A DNA stretch of 58,459 nt from an uncultured Ignavibacteria bacterium (lineage in GTDB: Bacteria > Bacteroidota > Ignavibacteria > Kapaibacteriales > Kapaibacteriaceae), in assembly GCA_903939735.1 (NCBI GenBank), contig CAJAIA010000015.1, positions 1 to 58,459 of the forward strand, read 5' to 3'. Of this stretch, positions 8,907 to 18,930 are shown piece after piece. Every line of letters starts with the position of its first letter. The first letter of the stretch is position 1. The notes beneath the pieces were generated by a model, which was not told the DNA's origin, searched no databases, and worked only from the letters and a program-made list of their open reading frames with translations. Both the position numbers and the translations under genes were made by a program.

Positions 8907-9686
8907 CTATCCGGCAGAGATTTCAGTTAAGCGATCCTGAAGGAGTCCGCGGAGCTCACTTGGATCGATATCGAGCATGAGCTCGCCTTGATAGGCGAGG
9001 CTGATAGAACCACGTTCCTCGGAGATTATCAGCACCACGACATCGGCTTGTTCCGACAGACCTAGTCCGGCACGGTGGCGTGTACCGAGATTTCGCGTTC
9101 CAATTCGCTGTGTGCTGCTCAAGGGGAGAACACATCGAGCTGCAACGACCGTTTGATTCTCAACTACGACGGCACCGTCATGAAGCGGCGATCGAGGATT
9201 GAAGATCGACGACAAGAGTTCTGATGACAGCTGCGCATTGAGTGTGATGCCTGTGTCAACCGTTACACTGATGTGATCAGCTCGTGAAAACACGATGAGT
9301 GCACCAATATGCTTCGCTGTGAGATCCTGTGTCGTCTCGAGCACGTCGTCAATCACCTCTGAGTTCCGTGAGCGCACGAAGACGCGGAACAATCGGGACT
9401 GCGTGAGCAGCAGAAGCACACGACGCAGCTCGGGCTGGAACAACACAACGAATGCGATCAGTCCAACATCACCAATGCGACGAAGCACCCAGTTCATGGT
9501 CTTCATACCTGCGGCATCGGTGACAAAGCTCAGCAAAAGCACAAGCGCGAGCACCATCAGGATCTGAATCGCAAGTGTGTCACGTAGTGAGCGATACACA
9601 ACGTAGAACAGCACAGCGATCAACACCACATCAAGAATGTCGATAGCCGTGATGGCAAGAAATCCTATGCGGAAGAGTTCATTCAT
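8907..9686 (-). CDS. cdaA: membrane diadenylate cyclase (c-di-AMP synthase, CdaA/DacA type)
   Basis: Encodes 259 residues. It makes the second messenger cyclic di-AMP from two ATP and is anchored in the inner membrane. Three hydrophobic segments occupy about residues 8-85. The DAC catalytic domain follows, with the DGA motif at 170-172 (SPLHDGAVVV) and the RHR motif at 203-205 (GTRHRAGLG), both essential in the family. The ATG overlaps the stop of phoH as ATGA. I see no ybbR/cdaR or glmM gene beside it, unlike the common Firmicutes arrangement. Confidence 0.96.
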   Translation of the reverse strand: MNELFRIGFLAITAIDILDVVLIAVLFYVVYRSLRDTLAIQILMVLALVLLLSFVTDAAGMKTMNWVLRRIGDVGLIAFVVLFQPELRRVLLLLTQSRLFRVFVRSRNSEVIDDVLETTQDLTAKHIGALIVFSRADHISVTVDTGITLNAQLSSELLSSIFNPRSPLHDGAVVVENQTVVAARCVLPLSSTQRIGTRNLGTRHRAGLGLSEQADVVVLIISEERGSISLAYQGELMLDIDPSELRGLLQDRLTEISAG

Positions 9687-10687
9687 GAAGCAGCTGGTAA
9701 TTCCCGTGCGTCTTCGCGTTGTTGTGCTTCGCGCTCATACGCCGCTACAATCTCAGCTACCAGACGGTGACGTACAACATCACTCTTCTCAAATGCACAG
9801 AAGTCTATTCCCTGGATGCCAGAAAACAAACGAGACACATCCAGAAGTCCCGACTCGTGTCGGCGAGGAAGGTCAACCTGTGTTGTGTCTCCAGTGACAA
9901 TAGCCTTCGAATTTCGTCCGAGTCGCGTGAGGAACATCTTCATCTGTGTCTTCGTGGCATTCTGAGCTTCGTCAAGAATGATGAACGAGTTATTGAGCGT
10001 TCGACCGCGCATGTAGGCAAGTGGTACAATCTCAACGATGCGCTTCTCGAGCATGCTCTTGAGCTTATCCGGACTTACCATTTCGCTGAGTGCATCGAGC
10101 AATGGTCGGAGATAGGGATCAACCTTCTCTGAGATATCGCCTGGCAAGAATCCGAGCGATTCTCCTGCTTCAACTGCAGGACGTGACAAGATGATGCGCG
10201 ATACCTCGTTGGCACGGAGAGCGGCCAAAGCCATAGCCACGGCAAGGAACGTCTTGCCTGTTCCAGCTGGTCCGATACAGAACACCAAATCGTTCGAGCG
10301 CACCTTCCGATAATACTCGAGCTGACGTGGGGTGCGGGCTCGAACCATTTCCTTCTTACCCCACAGGATTACCGAGTCAAGCTCCTCCTGACTCAGTGAA
10401 CTCGGGACAACTGCTCCAGCTCGTCCACCCGCAACAAGATCTACGATCATTGAAACATCAGCGACTTGCAAACGGCCGGTCCGCTTCAGCGTATGCATCA
10501 GTTCCTGAAAGATCTGCTCGATCTTTTTGACTTCGATAGGCTCACCACGGAGTACAACGGTGTCGCCGCGGACCGTGATTGCGGTATCGAACTTGTTCTC
10601 AATGAGCTGCAGATTCGCCTCGTTGGCTCCCAACAACTCGACAATGTCGATGTCGGAGAGCTTGACCTTCTTCTCAACGATGTGCAT
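9683..10687 (-). CDS. phoH: PhoH-family ATPase
   Basis: Encodes 334 residues. The N-terminal 70 or so residues resemble the small KH-like domain typical of this family. The ATPase core shows Walker A GPAGTGKT at 139-146 and Walker B FIILDEAQNA, followed by MFLTRLGRNSKAIVTGDTTQVDLP. Members are cytoplasmic ATPases tied to RNA metabolism and ribosome maturation; the exact role is unsettled. It is the first gene of a five-gene minus-strand run and is coupled to cdaA by ATGA. Its 5' side abuts the terminator of the LysM gene at 10740-10757, so its promoter must lie in the short stretch at 10688-10740 or involve read-through. Confidence 0.94.
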   Translation of the reverse strand: MHIVEKKVKLSDIDIVELLGANEANLQLIENKFDTAITVRGDTVVLRGEPIEVKKIEQIFQELMHTLKRTGRLQVADVSMIVDLVAGGRAGAVVPSSLSQEELDSVILWGKKEMVRARTPRQLEYYRKVRSNDLVFCIGPAGTGKTFLAVAMALAALRANEVSRIILSRPAVEAGESLGFLPGDISEKVDPYLRPLLDALSEMVSPDKLKSMLEKRIVEIVPLAYMRGRTLNNSFIILDEAQNATKTQMKMFLTRLGRNSKAIVTGDTTQVDLPRRHESGLLDVSRLFSGIQGIDFCAFEKSDVVRHRLVAEIVAAYEREAQQREDARELPAAS

Positions 10688-10739
10688 GCGCTGGATAGGT
10701 TGGTGATGTGGAAAGAGGGAAGATACACATCAAAAAAAA

Positions 10740-10757
10740 GGGCCCGAACACGGGCCC
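10740..10757 (-). terminator. rho-independent terminator after the LysM gene
   Basis: A perfect 7-base stem (GGGCCCG / CGGGCCC) with loop AACA. On the minus strand it is followed by eight T residues (10732-10739) and lies about 30 bases beyond the stop of the LysM gene. The plus-strand side has only TTTT, so the minus direction is favoured. Confidence 0.9.
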
Positions 10758-10789
10758 TTTTCATTGTCAATCTTCAACATGCAGTGTGC

Positions 10790-11617
10790 TTAATTGCCCG
10801 CTTCAGACTTCTTACCCGCTGGGGCAGTAGTCGGTGCCGCAGGTGCTTGCTCTGCAGCAGCAGCAGCTGCCGCTGCCTGACGCTTCTTGCGCCAGTAGAC
10901 GCGCTCTGCACGCTTTTCATCATCGTTCAGAGGTGCGTTAGCTGGAACCTTCAGCGTCCAACCTGGTTGGATGACATCTGGGTTCTTGATCTGCTCGATG
11001 TTTGCCTGCCAAATGCGAGGCCAGAGCATTGGATCAGCGTAGATCTCGGCACGACCAGCAATATTCCAGAGACAGTCGCGGTTTTCTGCCCACGTTCCAA
11101 CGACGTAGTTCTTCTCTGGATTCTTGACGTACAGGCGCTGGATGTCGCCATGCAGCGATACAATACGATCAAAGAATTCTGGCAAGACAGCCACTTGCTC
11201 TTGTGCGAGGGCATTGAGGTCACGATCAACTGAACGCACATCGGCTTGACGTTGTGCGAGTTGCTCCTGTGTGAGACGCTGGAGTTCGCGAACGCGGCCC
11301 TCGATTTGTCCGAGACGCTGGCGGAATGCATTCACATCTGCTTCGGAAGCACCAACGAGAGCATAGATGTCGTCGTTGCACTTCTTCAGTGACGTAATTG
11401 CTGCCGCAAGATCGCTCTCTGCCTTTGCGATGTCGCCCTTGACGGCATCGAGCTTTGCTTTCAGTGTTGCATTCTGGTCGCTGAACTGCTTAATGCGAGC
11501 ATCAGCTTCTTTGCACTTCAATTCTTCGTCTGGCTTGCTTGCAGGCGGCGGTGGGTCTTGCGCAAACGCTGTGGCAATGGAACCAACGAAGAGGGCAATA
11601 ATCAGAAGGTGTTTCAT
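10790..11617 (-). CDS. exported coiled-coil protein with LysM domain
   Basis: Encodes 275 residues. A signal peptide (MKHLLIIALFVGSIATAFAQ) is followed by a proline-rich linker. A long charged helical region at about 35-145, rich in K, E, A and Q, is probably a coiled coil. A LysM-type module with CLWNIAGRAEIYADPMLWPR and NPDVIQPGWTLKVP sits near 180-230. The C-terminus is an Ala/Pro-rich low-complexity tail. LysM binds peptidoglycan, so a periplasmic cell-wall-associated role is likely. An AAAGGA ribosome-binding site lies just upstream. The lipoprotein gene ends 20 bases upstream, and a strong terminator follows, so the pair forms its own operon. Confidence 0.85.
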   Translation of the reverse strand: MKHLLIIALFVGSIATAFAQDPPPPASKPDEELKCKEADARIKQFSDQNATLKAKLDAVKGDIAKAESDLAAAITSLKKCNDDIYALVGASEADVNAFRQRLGQIEGRVRELQRLTQEQLAQRQADVRSVDRDLNALAQEQVAVLPEFFDRIVSLHGDIQRLYVKNPEKNYVVGTWAENRDCLWNIAGRAEIYADPMLWPRIWQANIEQIKNPDVIQPGWTLKVPANAPLNDDEKRAERVYWRKKRQAAAAAAAAEQAPAAPTTAPAGKKSEAGN

Positions 11618-11637
11618 GGGTATAGTCCTTTCGTTGA

Positions 11638-11973
11638 TTACTTCTTCTTCTTTGGAGTAGTTGCGGCTGGTTCTTCAACAGGTACTGTTGGATCCCAGCT
11701 CGGCCATACGTTCGGCCACTTTGACTTCTTGTCCTGGACAAACGAAAGGCGTTGATTGCACTGACGCACTTCGCCCTGACGCGAGCTGAGCTCTGTCTGG
11801 ATCTTCGAACGGTCAGACTCTGCCTTCTGAATATCGGCCGTGAGTTGCTTCTCCTCGGCGCGGAGCTGGCGAATCTTCGCCAACTGCTCGTCACTGATGT
11901 TGCAACAGGACGTCATCATGAGCGCCGTACCGATGGCAGCTAGGGCCAGGGCGACACTATGTCGTTGCTTCAT
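11638..11973 (-). CDS. short coiled-coil lipoprotein
   Basis: Encodes 111 residues. The ATG at 11973 is chosen because GGAGGATCT lies directly before it and it opens a lipoprotein signal (ALAAIGTALMMTSC, with Cys near residue 22). Residues of about 28-80 are a charged heptad-like helix (ISDEQLAKIRQLRAEEKQLT). The tail is Trp/Pro-rich (KWPNVWPSWDP) and ends in four lysines. The terminal Lys run after a rigid helix recalls Lpp-type lipoproteins that link to peptidoglycan, but the homology is not evident. It is co-transcribed with the LysM protein, which suggests a shared envelope function. Confidence 0.8.
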   Translation of the reverse strand: MKQRHSVALALAAIGTALMMTSCCNISDEQLAKIRQLRAEEKQLTADIQKAESDRSKIQTELSSRQGEVRQCNQRLSFVQDKKSKWPNVWPSWDPTVPVEEPAATTPKKKK

Positions 11974-12076
11974 AGATCCTCCATTAGAATGTGCTGTGTC
12001 GTTTGTGCAGGAGCAAAAAGTGAAGATACGTACGAGCCACCAACTGATAAACACGACCTACTTCACTATGCTCGTG

Positions 12077-12084
12077 CAAATATA
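12077..12084 (-). promoter_or_regulatory. candidate -7 element (TATATTTG) for the lipoprotein/LysM operon
   Basis: The minus strand reads TATATTTG, a full match to the Bacteroidetes -7 consensus TAnnTTTG, 104 bases before the lipoprotein ATG. I see no good TTG at the -33 position, so this is only a candidate. Confidence 0.4.
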
Positions 12085-12128
12085 GGGCCTTCCGATGATT
12101 CTGGGGCCAGGTCTGTGGCTCATCTCGC

Positions 12129-12136
12129 TATCTTTG
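12129..12136 (+). promoter_or_regulatory. candidate -7 element (TATCTTTG) for valS
   Basis: The octamer matches TAnnTTTG and lies 38 bases before the valS ATG, in the 201-base divergent gap. No clear -33 TTG is visible. Confidence 0.45.
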
Positions 12137-12174
12137 TGGCGTTTGTAACTGCATTTTTACGCCACTAGGCCGCC

Positions 12175-14871
12175 ATGTCAACCCCACTCGACAAATCGTA
12201 TAGCCCGACCGACTCCGAACAGCGTTGGTATCAAACCTGGCAGGATCAGGGGATTTACCGTTCTTCTCCCTCCTCAAAGGATGCGTATTCCATTGTTATG
12301 CCCCCTCCAAATGTGACGGGGATTCTTCACTTTGGTCATGTTCTCAACAACACGTTGCAGGACATCTATATACGCTGGGCTCGCCTGCAAGGACGCGAGG
12401 CATGTTGGTTCCCGGGTCTTGACCATGCTGGAATTGCTACCCAAACCAAGGTTGAGCAGGAGCTAAAGAGTCAGGGCGTCTCGCGGCACGACATCGGTCG
12501 AGAAGCATTTGTCGACAAAACGTGGGAGTGGAAGGAGAAGTACGGCGGCATCATCCTCAATCAGCTCCGTACCCTAGGTGTGTCCTGTGATTGGGATCGT
12601 ACACTCTTCACGATGGACCCATCGGCCTCGGAAGCTGTTCGCGACGTCTTTATCCAGCTCTTCGACGAAGGTCTGATTTATCGCGGTAAGCGCATCATTA
12701 ACTGGTCGCCAGTGGCACAAAGTGCATTGAGTGACGAGGAAGTGATGTTCAAACAGGTCAAGGAGCATCTCTACACGTTGCGGTACCACCTCGAGGATGG
12801 AAGTGGCACGCTGCTCGTGGCAACGGTTCGACCGGAGACCATCTTTGCCGACGTAGCAGTAGCCGTCAATCCCCGCGATGAGCGCTATGCGTCGATGATC
12901 GGGAAGCATGTCATTGTTCCTCTTGGCGGACAGCGTGTTCCGATCATCGCCGACGATTACGCAGATCCTGAGTTTGGTACCGGGTGTGTGAAGATTACAC
13001 CTGCTCACGATCCTAATGACTTTGAAATTGGTCTACGTCATGGTTTGGCGATGCCATCATGTATTGCAGCCGATGCAACGTTAACAGAACTTGCCGGCGA
13101 CTACGCTGGACTCGACCGATTCGTTGCTCGGAAGCGAGTTGTTCAGGCGCTGGAAGACGCAGAGCTCCTCGAAGCAAAAGACGACTACACGCACAATGTT
13201 GGCTTCAGCGAACGTGGCGGGGAAGTAGTCGAGCCGTATCTCAGCGATCAGTGGTTTGTTCGCATGGCGCCCCTTGCCGAACCAGCATTGGAAGCCGTTC
13301 GCGATGGTCGGGTGAAGATTCACCCTGAGCATTGGGTGCGCACGTACGAGCACTGGATGTCGAATATCCGCGATTGGTGCATTTCGCGTCAACTCTGGTG
13401 GGGACATCGCATCCCGGTGTATTACACGGAAGACGGTCGGTTTACAGCGGCACAAAACGAGCAGCAGGCTCGTGAGAAGCTTGGACTCGATGCCGCGGCT
13501 CCACTTCGTCAGGATCCGGATGTTCTCGATACATGGTTCTCATCATGGCTCTGGCCAATGACAACGATGCAATGGAGGGGGCCGCTGCTTCACACTGCTG
13601 ATTCACAAAGTGAATCGCTGATGAAGTACTACCTCCCAACACAGTTGTTGGTGACCGGACCAGACATCATTTTCTTCTGGGTTGCTCGCATGGTGATGGC
13701 AACCTTGAAGTTCCGTGGTGATGTGCCTTTCCGTGATGTGTACTTCACATCCATCATCCGCGATGTCAAAGGTCGTAAGCTCTCGAAATCGCTCGGTAAC
13801 TCGCCAGACCCGCTGAAGATTATCGATAAGTACGGTTCTGATGCGGTTCGATACACGATGATCTATCTGGCTCCGTTGGGGTCTGATGTTCGCCTCGATA
13901 TCGACGAGAAAACGCAGGACATCCCGTCGATGGAGTTGGGCCGCAACTTTGCGAATAAGGTTTGGAATGCATGCCGCTTCCTCCAGATGAAACGCGCAGA
14001 GATTGGTGATGAGTCTGTCAGCAATGCGCCGTACCAACTCACGACAGCAGACGCATGGATTGCCTCGCGCTTTGCTACAACTCTGCGCGACGCATCGGCT
14101 GCACTGGCCGCGTATCGCATCACGGAGTATGCCAAGATGCTGCACGAATTCATTTGGCGTGATTTCTGCGATTGGTATGTAGAAGTTGTCAAGGTCCAAT
14201 TCGCTCGTACCCCAGATGCTGCTCAGCGAACGGCAATGATGGATCATGCTTTTGCCATCATTGAGGGAACCTTGCAGCTCCTTCATCCGGTTATGCCATA
14301 CATCACGGAAGAGTTGTGGCACGGTCTTTACGATCGTCCTGTGGCCGATTCGATTTCGGTGCAACCACTTCCATCACAAACTCCAGATAAGATCGATGCA
14401 GCTATCGAAGAACAGTTTGCACTCCTGCAGAATGTTGTCGAGGCGATTCGTCGGCAGCGTGCCGAAATGGTGATTCCACCCGGTGAGCGTCTCGACGTGC
14501 ATCTCTCGGTTCCAGCATCGATGATTGGCTTTGTAAATGAGCAGGTTGAAATCATTCGATCGCTTGGTCGGTGTGCCGAGATTGTTGTTGGCACGGATGT
14601 GTCAAAGCCAAAGGGATCGGTGGCTGAAGTAGTGAGAGGTATTGAGATCTACCTGATTGTTGAGGGCAAGATTGACCTTGAAAAAGAACGTGCACGTCTG
14701 ACGAAGGAGGCTGAGCGTCTTCGTGGTGCAATTGCAGGTGTTGAGAAGAAGCTGTCGAATGCGTCATTCGTTGATAACGCCAAACCTGACGTCGTTCAAG
14801 CCGAGCGTCAGAAGCTCCATGATTGGACGGACGCACTTGAAAAAATCACACGAAATCTGGCGACACTATGA
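12175..14871 (+). CDS. valS: valyl-tRNA synthetase
   Basis: Encodes 898 residues, usual for the family. It charges tRNA-Val with valine. The class I signatures are present: HFGH at 52-55 (in [18 protein letters not shown]) and KLSKS at 535-539. The editing (CP1) insertion lies between them, with [19 protein letters not shown] and the [18 protein letters not shown] motif. The C-terminal 70 residues are a charged helix ([20 protein letters not shown]), the coiled-coil tRNA-binding arm. The gene heads a plus-strand run, and its stop overlaps the thiolase ATG as ATGA. Confidence 0.98.
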   Translation: MSTPLDKSYSPTDSEQRWYQTWQDQGIYRSSPSSKDAYSIVMPPPNVTGILHFGHVLNNTLQDIYIRWARLQGREACWFPGLDHAGIATQTKVEQELKSQGVSRHDIGREAFVDKTWEWKEKYGGIILNQLRTLGVSCDWDRTLFTMDPSASEAVRDVFIQLFDEGLIYRGKRIINWSPVAQSALSDEEVMFKQVKEHLYTLRYHLEDGSGTLLVATVRPETIFADVAVAVNPRDERYASMIGKHVIVPLGGQRVPIIADDYADPEFGTGCVKITPAHDPNDFEIGLRHGLAMPSCIAADATLTELAGDYAGLDRFVARKRVVQALEDAELLEAKDDYTHNVGFSERGGEVVEPYLSDQWFVRMAPLAEPALEAVRDGRVKIHPEHWVRTYEHWMSNIRDWCISRQLWWGHRIPVYYTEDGRFTAAQNEQQAREKLGLDAAAPLRQDPDVLDTWFSSWLWPMTTMQWRGPLLHTADSQSESLMKYYLPTQLLVTGPDIIFFWVARMVMATLKFRGDVPFRDVYFTSIIRDVKGRKLSKSLGNSPDPLKIIDKYGSDAVRYTMIYLAPLGSDVRLDIDEKTQDIPSMELGRNFANKVWNACRFLQMKRAEIGDESVSNAPYQLTTADAWIASRFATTLRDASAALAAYRITEYAKMLHEFIWRDFCDWYVEVVKVQFARTPDAAQRTAMMDHAFAIIEGTLQLLHPVMPYITEELWHGLYDRPVADSISVQPLPSQTPDKIDAAIEEQFALLQNVVEAIRRQRAEMVIPPGERLDVHLSVPASMIGFVNEQVEIIRSLGRCAEIVVGTDVSKPKGSVAEVVRGIEIYLIVEGKIDLEKERARLTKEAERLRGAIAGVEKKLSNASFVDNAKPDVVQAERQKLHDWTDALEKITRNLATL

Positions 14872-16085
14872 ACATGAAGTCTGTCTACATCGTCGATCCA
14901 CTACGAACACCAGTTGGTAAGTATGGAGGGGCACTCAAGGGTGTTCGTCCTGACGACCTTGCAGCTGATGTGGTGCGTGAGCTCGTCCAGCGCTCGGGCA
15001 TTGATCCATCTCACATTGATGATGTGATTATCGGTTGTGCCAATCAAGCAGGCGAGGACAATCGCAACATCGCGCGAATGGCATCGCTTCTGGCAGGACT
15101 GCCACATACGGTTCCTGGTGTTACAGTAAATCGACTCTGTGCTTCTTCGTTAGAAGCCATTATCCAAGCAGCTCGTGCCATACGTTCTGATGAAGCGCAT
15201 GTCGTGATAGCTGGTGGCGTTGAGAGCATGACACGTGCGCCCTACAGCATGCCGAAGAACGTATCGGGGTCTGCAACGTTTGGGAACATCACCGCATACG
15301 ATACGGCTCTTGGCTGGCGTTATCCGAATCCGGCAATGGAGAAGATGTTCCCGTTGGAATCAATGGGTGAAACGGCTGAGAATATTGCAGAACGTTGGTC
15401 GATCACACGTGATGATCAAGATGCCTTTGCCACACAATCGCATCTGCGTGCGGTGCAGGCACACGTCGATGGCGTGTTTGCCGAGGAGATCGTTCCTGTC
15501 AAGATTCCGCAACGCAAGGGCGATCCCATCATCGTTGATCGCGATGAAATGCCCCGTGCCGATACATCGTCGGAGCAACTCGCGAAACTCAAGCCTGCCT
15601 TCCGCTCGGGTGGCACCGTCACAGCAGGGAACTCATCGTCGCTCAACGATGGTGCTGCAGCCATGCTCATTGTGAGTGATGAGGCGCTGGAGCGCACGCC
15701 GGGTCTGCGCAATCGCGTTATTGCGCGTGTGCATGCATCGGCAGCCGTTGGTGTTGATCCGCGCATCATGGGGATCGGTCCCGTAGGTGCGATACGTCTT
15801 GCATGTGAGCGCAGTGGCATTGCCGTTGGTGACCTTGGACTTGTCGAGATTAACGAAGCATTTGCTGCGCAGGCGCTGGCCTGTGTCCGTGAACTCGGAC
15901 TCAGTCAGGATATCGTTAACGTGAATGGTGGTGCAATTGCTATCGGCCATCCGCTTGGTATGAGCGGGGCGCGGATTGTTGGACACCTCGCGCGGGAAAT
16001 GCAGCGACGTAATGTTCGCTATGGGGCAGCTGCACTCTGCATTGGTGTAGGACAAGGACTCGGCATCGTCATCGAGAAGGTGTAG
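14868..16085 (+). CDS. acetyl-CoA acyltransferase (thiolase), 3-oxoadipyl-CoA thiolase-like
   Basis: Encodes 405 residues. Thiolases cleave or form 3-oxoacyl-CoA. The acyl-accepting Cys is C91 ([11 protein letters not shown]). The second active-site set is [17 protein letters not shown] with His361, and C391 in ALCIGVGQG. The stretch [17 protein letters not shown] resembles PcaF/PaaJ 3-oxoadipyl-CoA thiolases more than FadA. Without ring-cleavage or phenylacetate genes nearby, the substrate stays open and a general beta-oxidation role is equally possible. Coupling to valS by ATGA is positional and not functionally informative. Confidence 0.9.
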   Translation: MNMKSVYIVDPLRTPVGKYGGALKGVRPDDLAADVVRELVQRSGIDPSHIDDVIIGCANQAGEDNRNIARMASLLAGLPHTVPGVTVNRLCASSLEAIIQAARAIRSDEAHVVIAGGVESMTRAPYSMPKNVSGSATFGNITAYDTALGWRYPNPAMEKMFPLESMGETAENIAERWSITRDDQDAFATQSHLRAVQAHVDGVFAEEIVPVKIPQRKGDPIIVDRDEMPRADTSSEQLAKLKPAFRSGGTVTAGNSSSLNDGAAAMLIVSDEALERTPGLRNRVIARVHASAAVGVDPRIMGIGPVGAIRLACERSGIAVGDLGLVEINEAFAAQALACVRELGLSQDIVNVNGGAIAIGHPLGMSGARIVGHLAREMQRRNVRYGAAALCIGVGQGLGIVIEKV

Positions 16086-16115
16086 GTAGGGCATCTGCAT
16101 GCCCCCTGAAACACC

Positions 16116-16123
16116 TATATTTG
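16116..16123 (+). promoter_or_regulatory. candidate -7 element (TATATTTG) for nuoF
   Basis: A full match to TAnnTTTG in the 72-base gap before nuoF, 34 bases from its ATG. An AGGGAATTGC stretch just before the ATG can serve as ribosome-binding site. A -33 box is not obvious. Confidence 0.45.
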
Positions 16124-16157
16124 TTCACGACATTCCACTCTTCGTTTAGGGAATTGC

Positions 16158-17489
16158 ATGTACACGGCTCCGCACATTGTTCTTCCGCAGATCAAGGATC
16201 TTCACAAGGCAGACGTCTATCTTGCCAATGGTGGCTATGGTGCCTATCGTAAGGCACTCGCGATGACGCCAGATCAGGTGATCGACGAAGTCAAGAAATC
16301 CGGTCTACGTGGTCGCGGAGGCGCTTGCTTCCCAACCGGCCTCAAGTGGTCGTTCATGCCGAAGGGCAACGAAAAGCCAAAGTACCTCGCGATTAATGGC
16401 GATGAATCCGAGCCTGGATCGTTCAAGGATCGTCAGATCTTTGAGCAGAACCCGCACCAACTCATCGAGGGTATTCTCATTGCGGGATATGCAATGGGTA
16501 TTGAAAAGGCATTCATCTACATCCGTGGTGAGTACCACAAGTGGGTGGATCTCATGCAAGATGCTGTCGACGAAGCCTATGCTAAGGGGCTTGTTGGTGC
16601 ACGCATGAAAGAGACGTTCGGTGGTGACTACACGATCGACATCGTCGTGCATAAGGGCGCAGGCGCATACATCTGCGGTGAAGAAACGTCACTGATGAAT
16701 TCGCTTGAAGGCGATCGAGCATACCCACGCTATAAGCCACCATTCCCGGCGAATAAGGGTCTGTGGGGTATGCCGACAACGATCAATAATGTCGAGACAA
16801 TCGCGACCGTGCCGCCAATCCTCACGATGGGCGCGCAGGCATATAGCGCAATCGGTGCAGAAGGTCATGCCGGCACCATTCTCTTCGGTGTAAGCGGGCA
16901 TGTGAACAAGCCAGGCGTCTATGAACTGCCAACGGGCACACTCCTGACCGAAATCATCGAGAAGGTATGTGGTGGAGTTCCGAATGGCAAGCGCGTGAAG
17001 GCAATTATTCCAGGCGGCTCGTCGATGCCACCGCTCCGCGGTGACGAGATCGATGGTATCCGCATGGATGAGGAGTCGCTGAAGAAGATCGGCACGCATA
17101 TCGGAACTGCAGGTATCATGGTGATGGATGAAGACACCGATATCGTTGCCGTAACGCTTCGAATCGCGCGGTTCTACCATCACGAATCGTGCGGACAATG
17201 CACGCCATGCCGTGAAGGTTGCGGATGGATGGAGAAGGTGCTCCACCGTCTCGATCATGGTGATGCGACGCTGTCAGACATCGATCTTCTCTACAATGTC
17301 GCTTCGAATATTGAAGGCAACACGGTCTGCGCACTTGGTGATGCAGCCGCATGGCCGGTCAAGGGATTCATCGAGAAGTTCCGTCCCGAATTCGAAGCTC
17401 GTTGTCGTCAGCAGCGTTCGTTCGTGTCACTGAATGTTGTACACGGACGTCGAGCTACGTCATCAACGTTGGTAGAAACGCTCTCCTAA
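16158..17489 (+). CDS. nuoF: NADH-quinone oxidoreductase subunit F (NADH/FMN/4Fe-4S subunit)
   Basis: Encodes 443 residues. This complex I subunit binds NADH, FMN and cluster N3. The glycine-rich NADH site GRGGACFPTGLKW starts at residue 52. The FMN/NADH motif GAGAYICGEETSL lies in the middle. SCGQCTPCREG at about 344-354 plus the later NTVCALGDAAAWP provide the four cluster cysteines. The gene stands apart from other nuo genes in this window. After the usual core, the last 25 or so residues (from QQRSF) are Ser/Arg/Thr-rich and not obviously conserved. A role in a related NAD-reducing hydrogenase or formate dehydrogenase cannot be excluded, but no partner genes are here. Confidence 0.93.
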   Translation: MYTAPHIVLPQIKDLHKADVYLANGGYGAYRKALAMTPDQVIDEVKKSGLRGRGGACFPTGLKWSFMPKGNEKPKYLAINGDESEPGSFKDRQIFEQNPHQLIEGILIAGYAMGIEKAFIYIRGEYHKWVDLMQDAVDEAYAKGLVGARMKETFGGDYTIDIVVHKGAGAYICGEETSLMNSLEGDRAYPRYKPPFPANKGLWGMPTTINNVETIATVPPILTMGAQAYSAIGAEGHAGTILFGVSGHVNKPGVYELPTGTLLTEIIEKVCGGVPNGKRVKAIIPGGSSMPPLRGDEIDGIRMDEESLKKIGTHIGTAGIMVMDEDTDIVAVTLRIARFYHHESCGQCTPCREGCGWMEKVLHRLDHGDATLSDIDLLYNVASNIEGNTVCALGDAAAWPVKGFIEKFRPEFEARCRQQRSFVSLNVVHGRRATSSTLVETLS

Positions 17490-18311
17490 ATGGATCTCCA
17501 CGTTGTCGGATACGCCTTTGCATTGACGCTCTTTGCGGGACTAGCAACAGGTGTTGGATCGGCGATGGCGTTCTTCACGAAGCGGACGAACACACGTTTC
17601 CTTGCGATCGCACTTGGCTTCTCTGCCGGTGTGATGATCTATGTATCATTCGTTGAGATCCTCGCAAAGGCCATCGCGGCCCTGACAACCGTCTACGGTC
17701 CAACAGAGGGACGTCTGTATGCGGTTCTGTCGTTCTTTCTCGGCATTCTGATCATCGGTGTAATCGACAGACTTGTACCGTCGTACGAGAACCCGCACGA
17801 GAACATGAGCGTTGAGGTCCTGGAAGATCCACTCCGCGGCGAGGAGTATAAGAAGCGGAATCGCCTGCTCAGAATCGGACTCGTTACAGCGCTAGCCATT
17901 GGGATTCACAACTTCCCAGAGGGCCTCGCGACGTTCGTCAGTGCGATAGAGGATCCCCGCCTCGGCTTGGCGATTGCGATAGCCATTGCGATCCACAACA
18001 TCCCGGAAGGCATTGCCGTTAGCGTCCCAGTGTACTTCGCCACCGGTAACCGGAAGAAGGCCTTCTTGTGGTCATTCCTTTCTGGACTCGCCGAACCGGT
18101 TGGAGCGATTATTGGGTATCTGCTGCTCATGCCGTTTATGGGGCCAACTGTGATGGGCGTTCTTTTTGGTGTAGTTGCGGGAGTCATGGTGTTCATCTCG
18201 CTTGATGAGCTTCTTCCAGCCTCTCGCGAGTATGGCGAGCACCATCTTAGCATCTACGGCCTAGTTGCAGGAATGGCTGTGATGGCAGGATCACTGTTGT
18301 TGTTTCTCTGA
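17490..18311 (+). CDS. zupT: ZIP-family divalent metal (zinc) transporter
   Basis: Encodes 273 residues, almost all in hydrophobic segments, consistent with the eight membrane helices of the family. The hallmark metal-site motifs HNFPEG at 140-145 and HNIPEG at 169-174 lie in adjacent helices, as in ZupT, which takes up Zn2+ and other divalent metals across the inner membrane. A charged cytoplasmic loop with [13 protein letters not shown] lies between helices 3 and 4. The ATG follows the nuoF stop directly (TAAATG), so it is probably co-transcribed with nuoF. Confidence 0.94.
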   Translation: MDLHVVGYAFALTLFAGLATGVGSAMAFFTKRTNTRFLAIALGFSAGVMIYVSFVEILAKAIAALTTVYGPTEGRLYAVLSFFLGILIIGVIDRLVPSYENPHENMSVEVLEDPLRGEEYKKRNRLLRIGLVTALAIGIHNFPEGLATFVSAIEDPRLGLAIAIAIAIHNIPEGIAVSVPVYFATGNRKKAFLWSFLSGLAEPVGAIIGYLLLMPFMGPTVMGVLFGVVAGVMVFISLDELLPASREYGEHHLSIYGLVAGMAVMAGSLLLFL

Positions 18312-18327
18312 GTAGGAAGACACACCC

Positions 18328-18930
18328 ATGCGCATAGGAATCATCGGTGGATCGTTTAACCCAATCCATATAGCGCATCTCATTATTGCGGATCGTTTCT
18401 GCGATCAGGTCGATCTCGATCAATGCATGTTCGTTCCAGCTGCACACTCGCCCTTTAAGATCGATGATCAGAGTCTCGCTGCACCCGAACATCGACTTGC
18501 GATGGTTCGTCTGGCAATCGAGCAGCATCCTCGGTTTACCGTGAACGACGTCGAACTTCGTCGTGGTGGCGTGTCGTATTCGATCGATACCATACGATCT
18601 GTTCAGCAAGCGTATCCTGAGGCCTCGATCTCGTTATTGATCGGGAGTGATCAAGCAGTAGAATTCGTGCGCTGGCGTGAGTGGGAATCCATCTGTCGTG
18701 AAGCACAGCTATGCATCGTACGTCGACCATTTCTGCTCACACCGGAAATGGAAGAGCGTATCTCTGAGACGCTTACGGTGGACGGCAGAGCTCCCGTCTG
18801 GATTACGGCACCTCTCCTCGAGATTTCATCAACGGAAGTGCGTCAGCGAGTCGCATCCGGCAGAAGCATTAACTACCTCACCGTGAAGGCCGTACGCGAC
18901 TACATCCTCGAGTGGGGGCTCTACACATGA
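18328..18930 (+). CDS. nadD: nicotinate-nucleotide adenylyltransferase
   Basis: Encodes 200 residues. The enzyme joins nicotinate mononucleotide and ATP to give deamido-NAD in NAD biosynthesis. The nucleotidyltransferase signature GGSFNPIHIAH is at 7-17. The C-terminal ISSTEVRQRV motif matches the ISSTxxR phosphate-binding element. FVPAAHSPFK and the LLIGSDQAVEFVRWREW region are also typical. The start is 16 bases after zupT. The stop overlaps the next gene's ATG as ATGA. Confidence 0.96.
   Translation: MRIGIIGGSFNPIHIAHLIIADRFCDQVDLDQCMFVPAAHSPFKIDDQSLAAPEHRLAMVRLAIEQHPRFTVNDVELRRGGVSYSIDTIRSVQQAYPEASISLLIGSDQAVEFVRWREWESICREAQLCIVRRPFLLTPEMEERISETLTVDGRAPVWITAPLLEISSTEVRQRVASGRSINYLTVKAVRDYILEWGLYT

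Noticed and set aside
10466-11233. 255-codon plus-strand open frame spanning phoH and the LysM gene
   Set aside because: It crosses two real genes and the terminator at 10740-10757, and its translation shows no family features.
13603-14364. 253-codon open frame antisense to valS
   Set aside because: It shows no domain, no ribosome-binding site and no hydrophobic pattern; valS on the plus strand is unambiguous.
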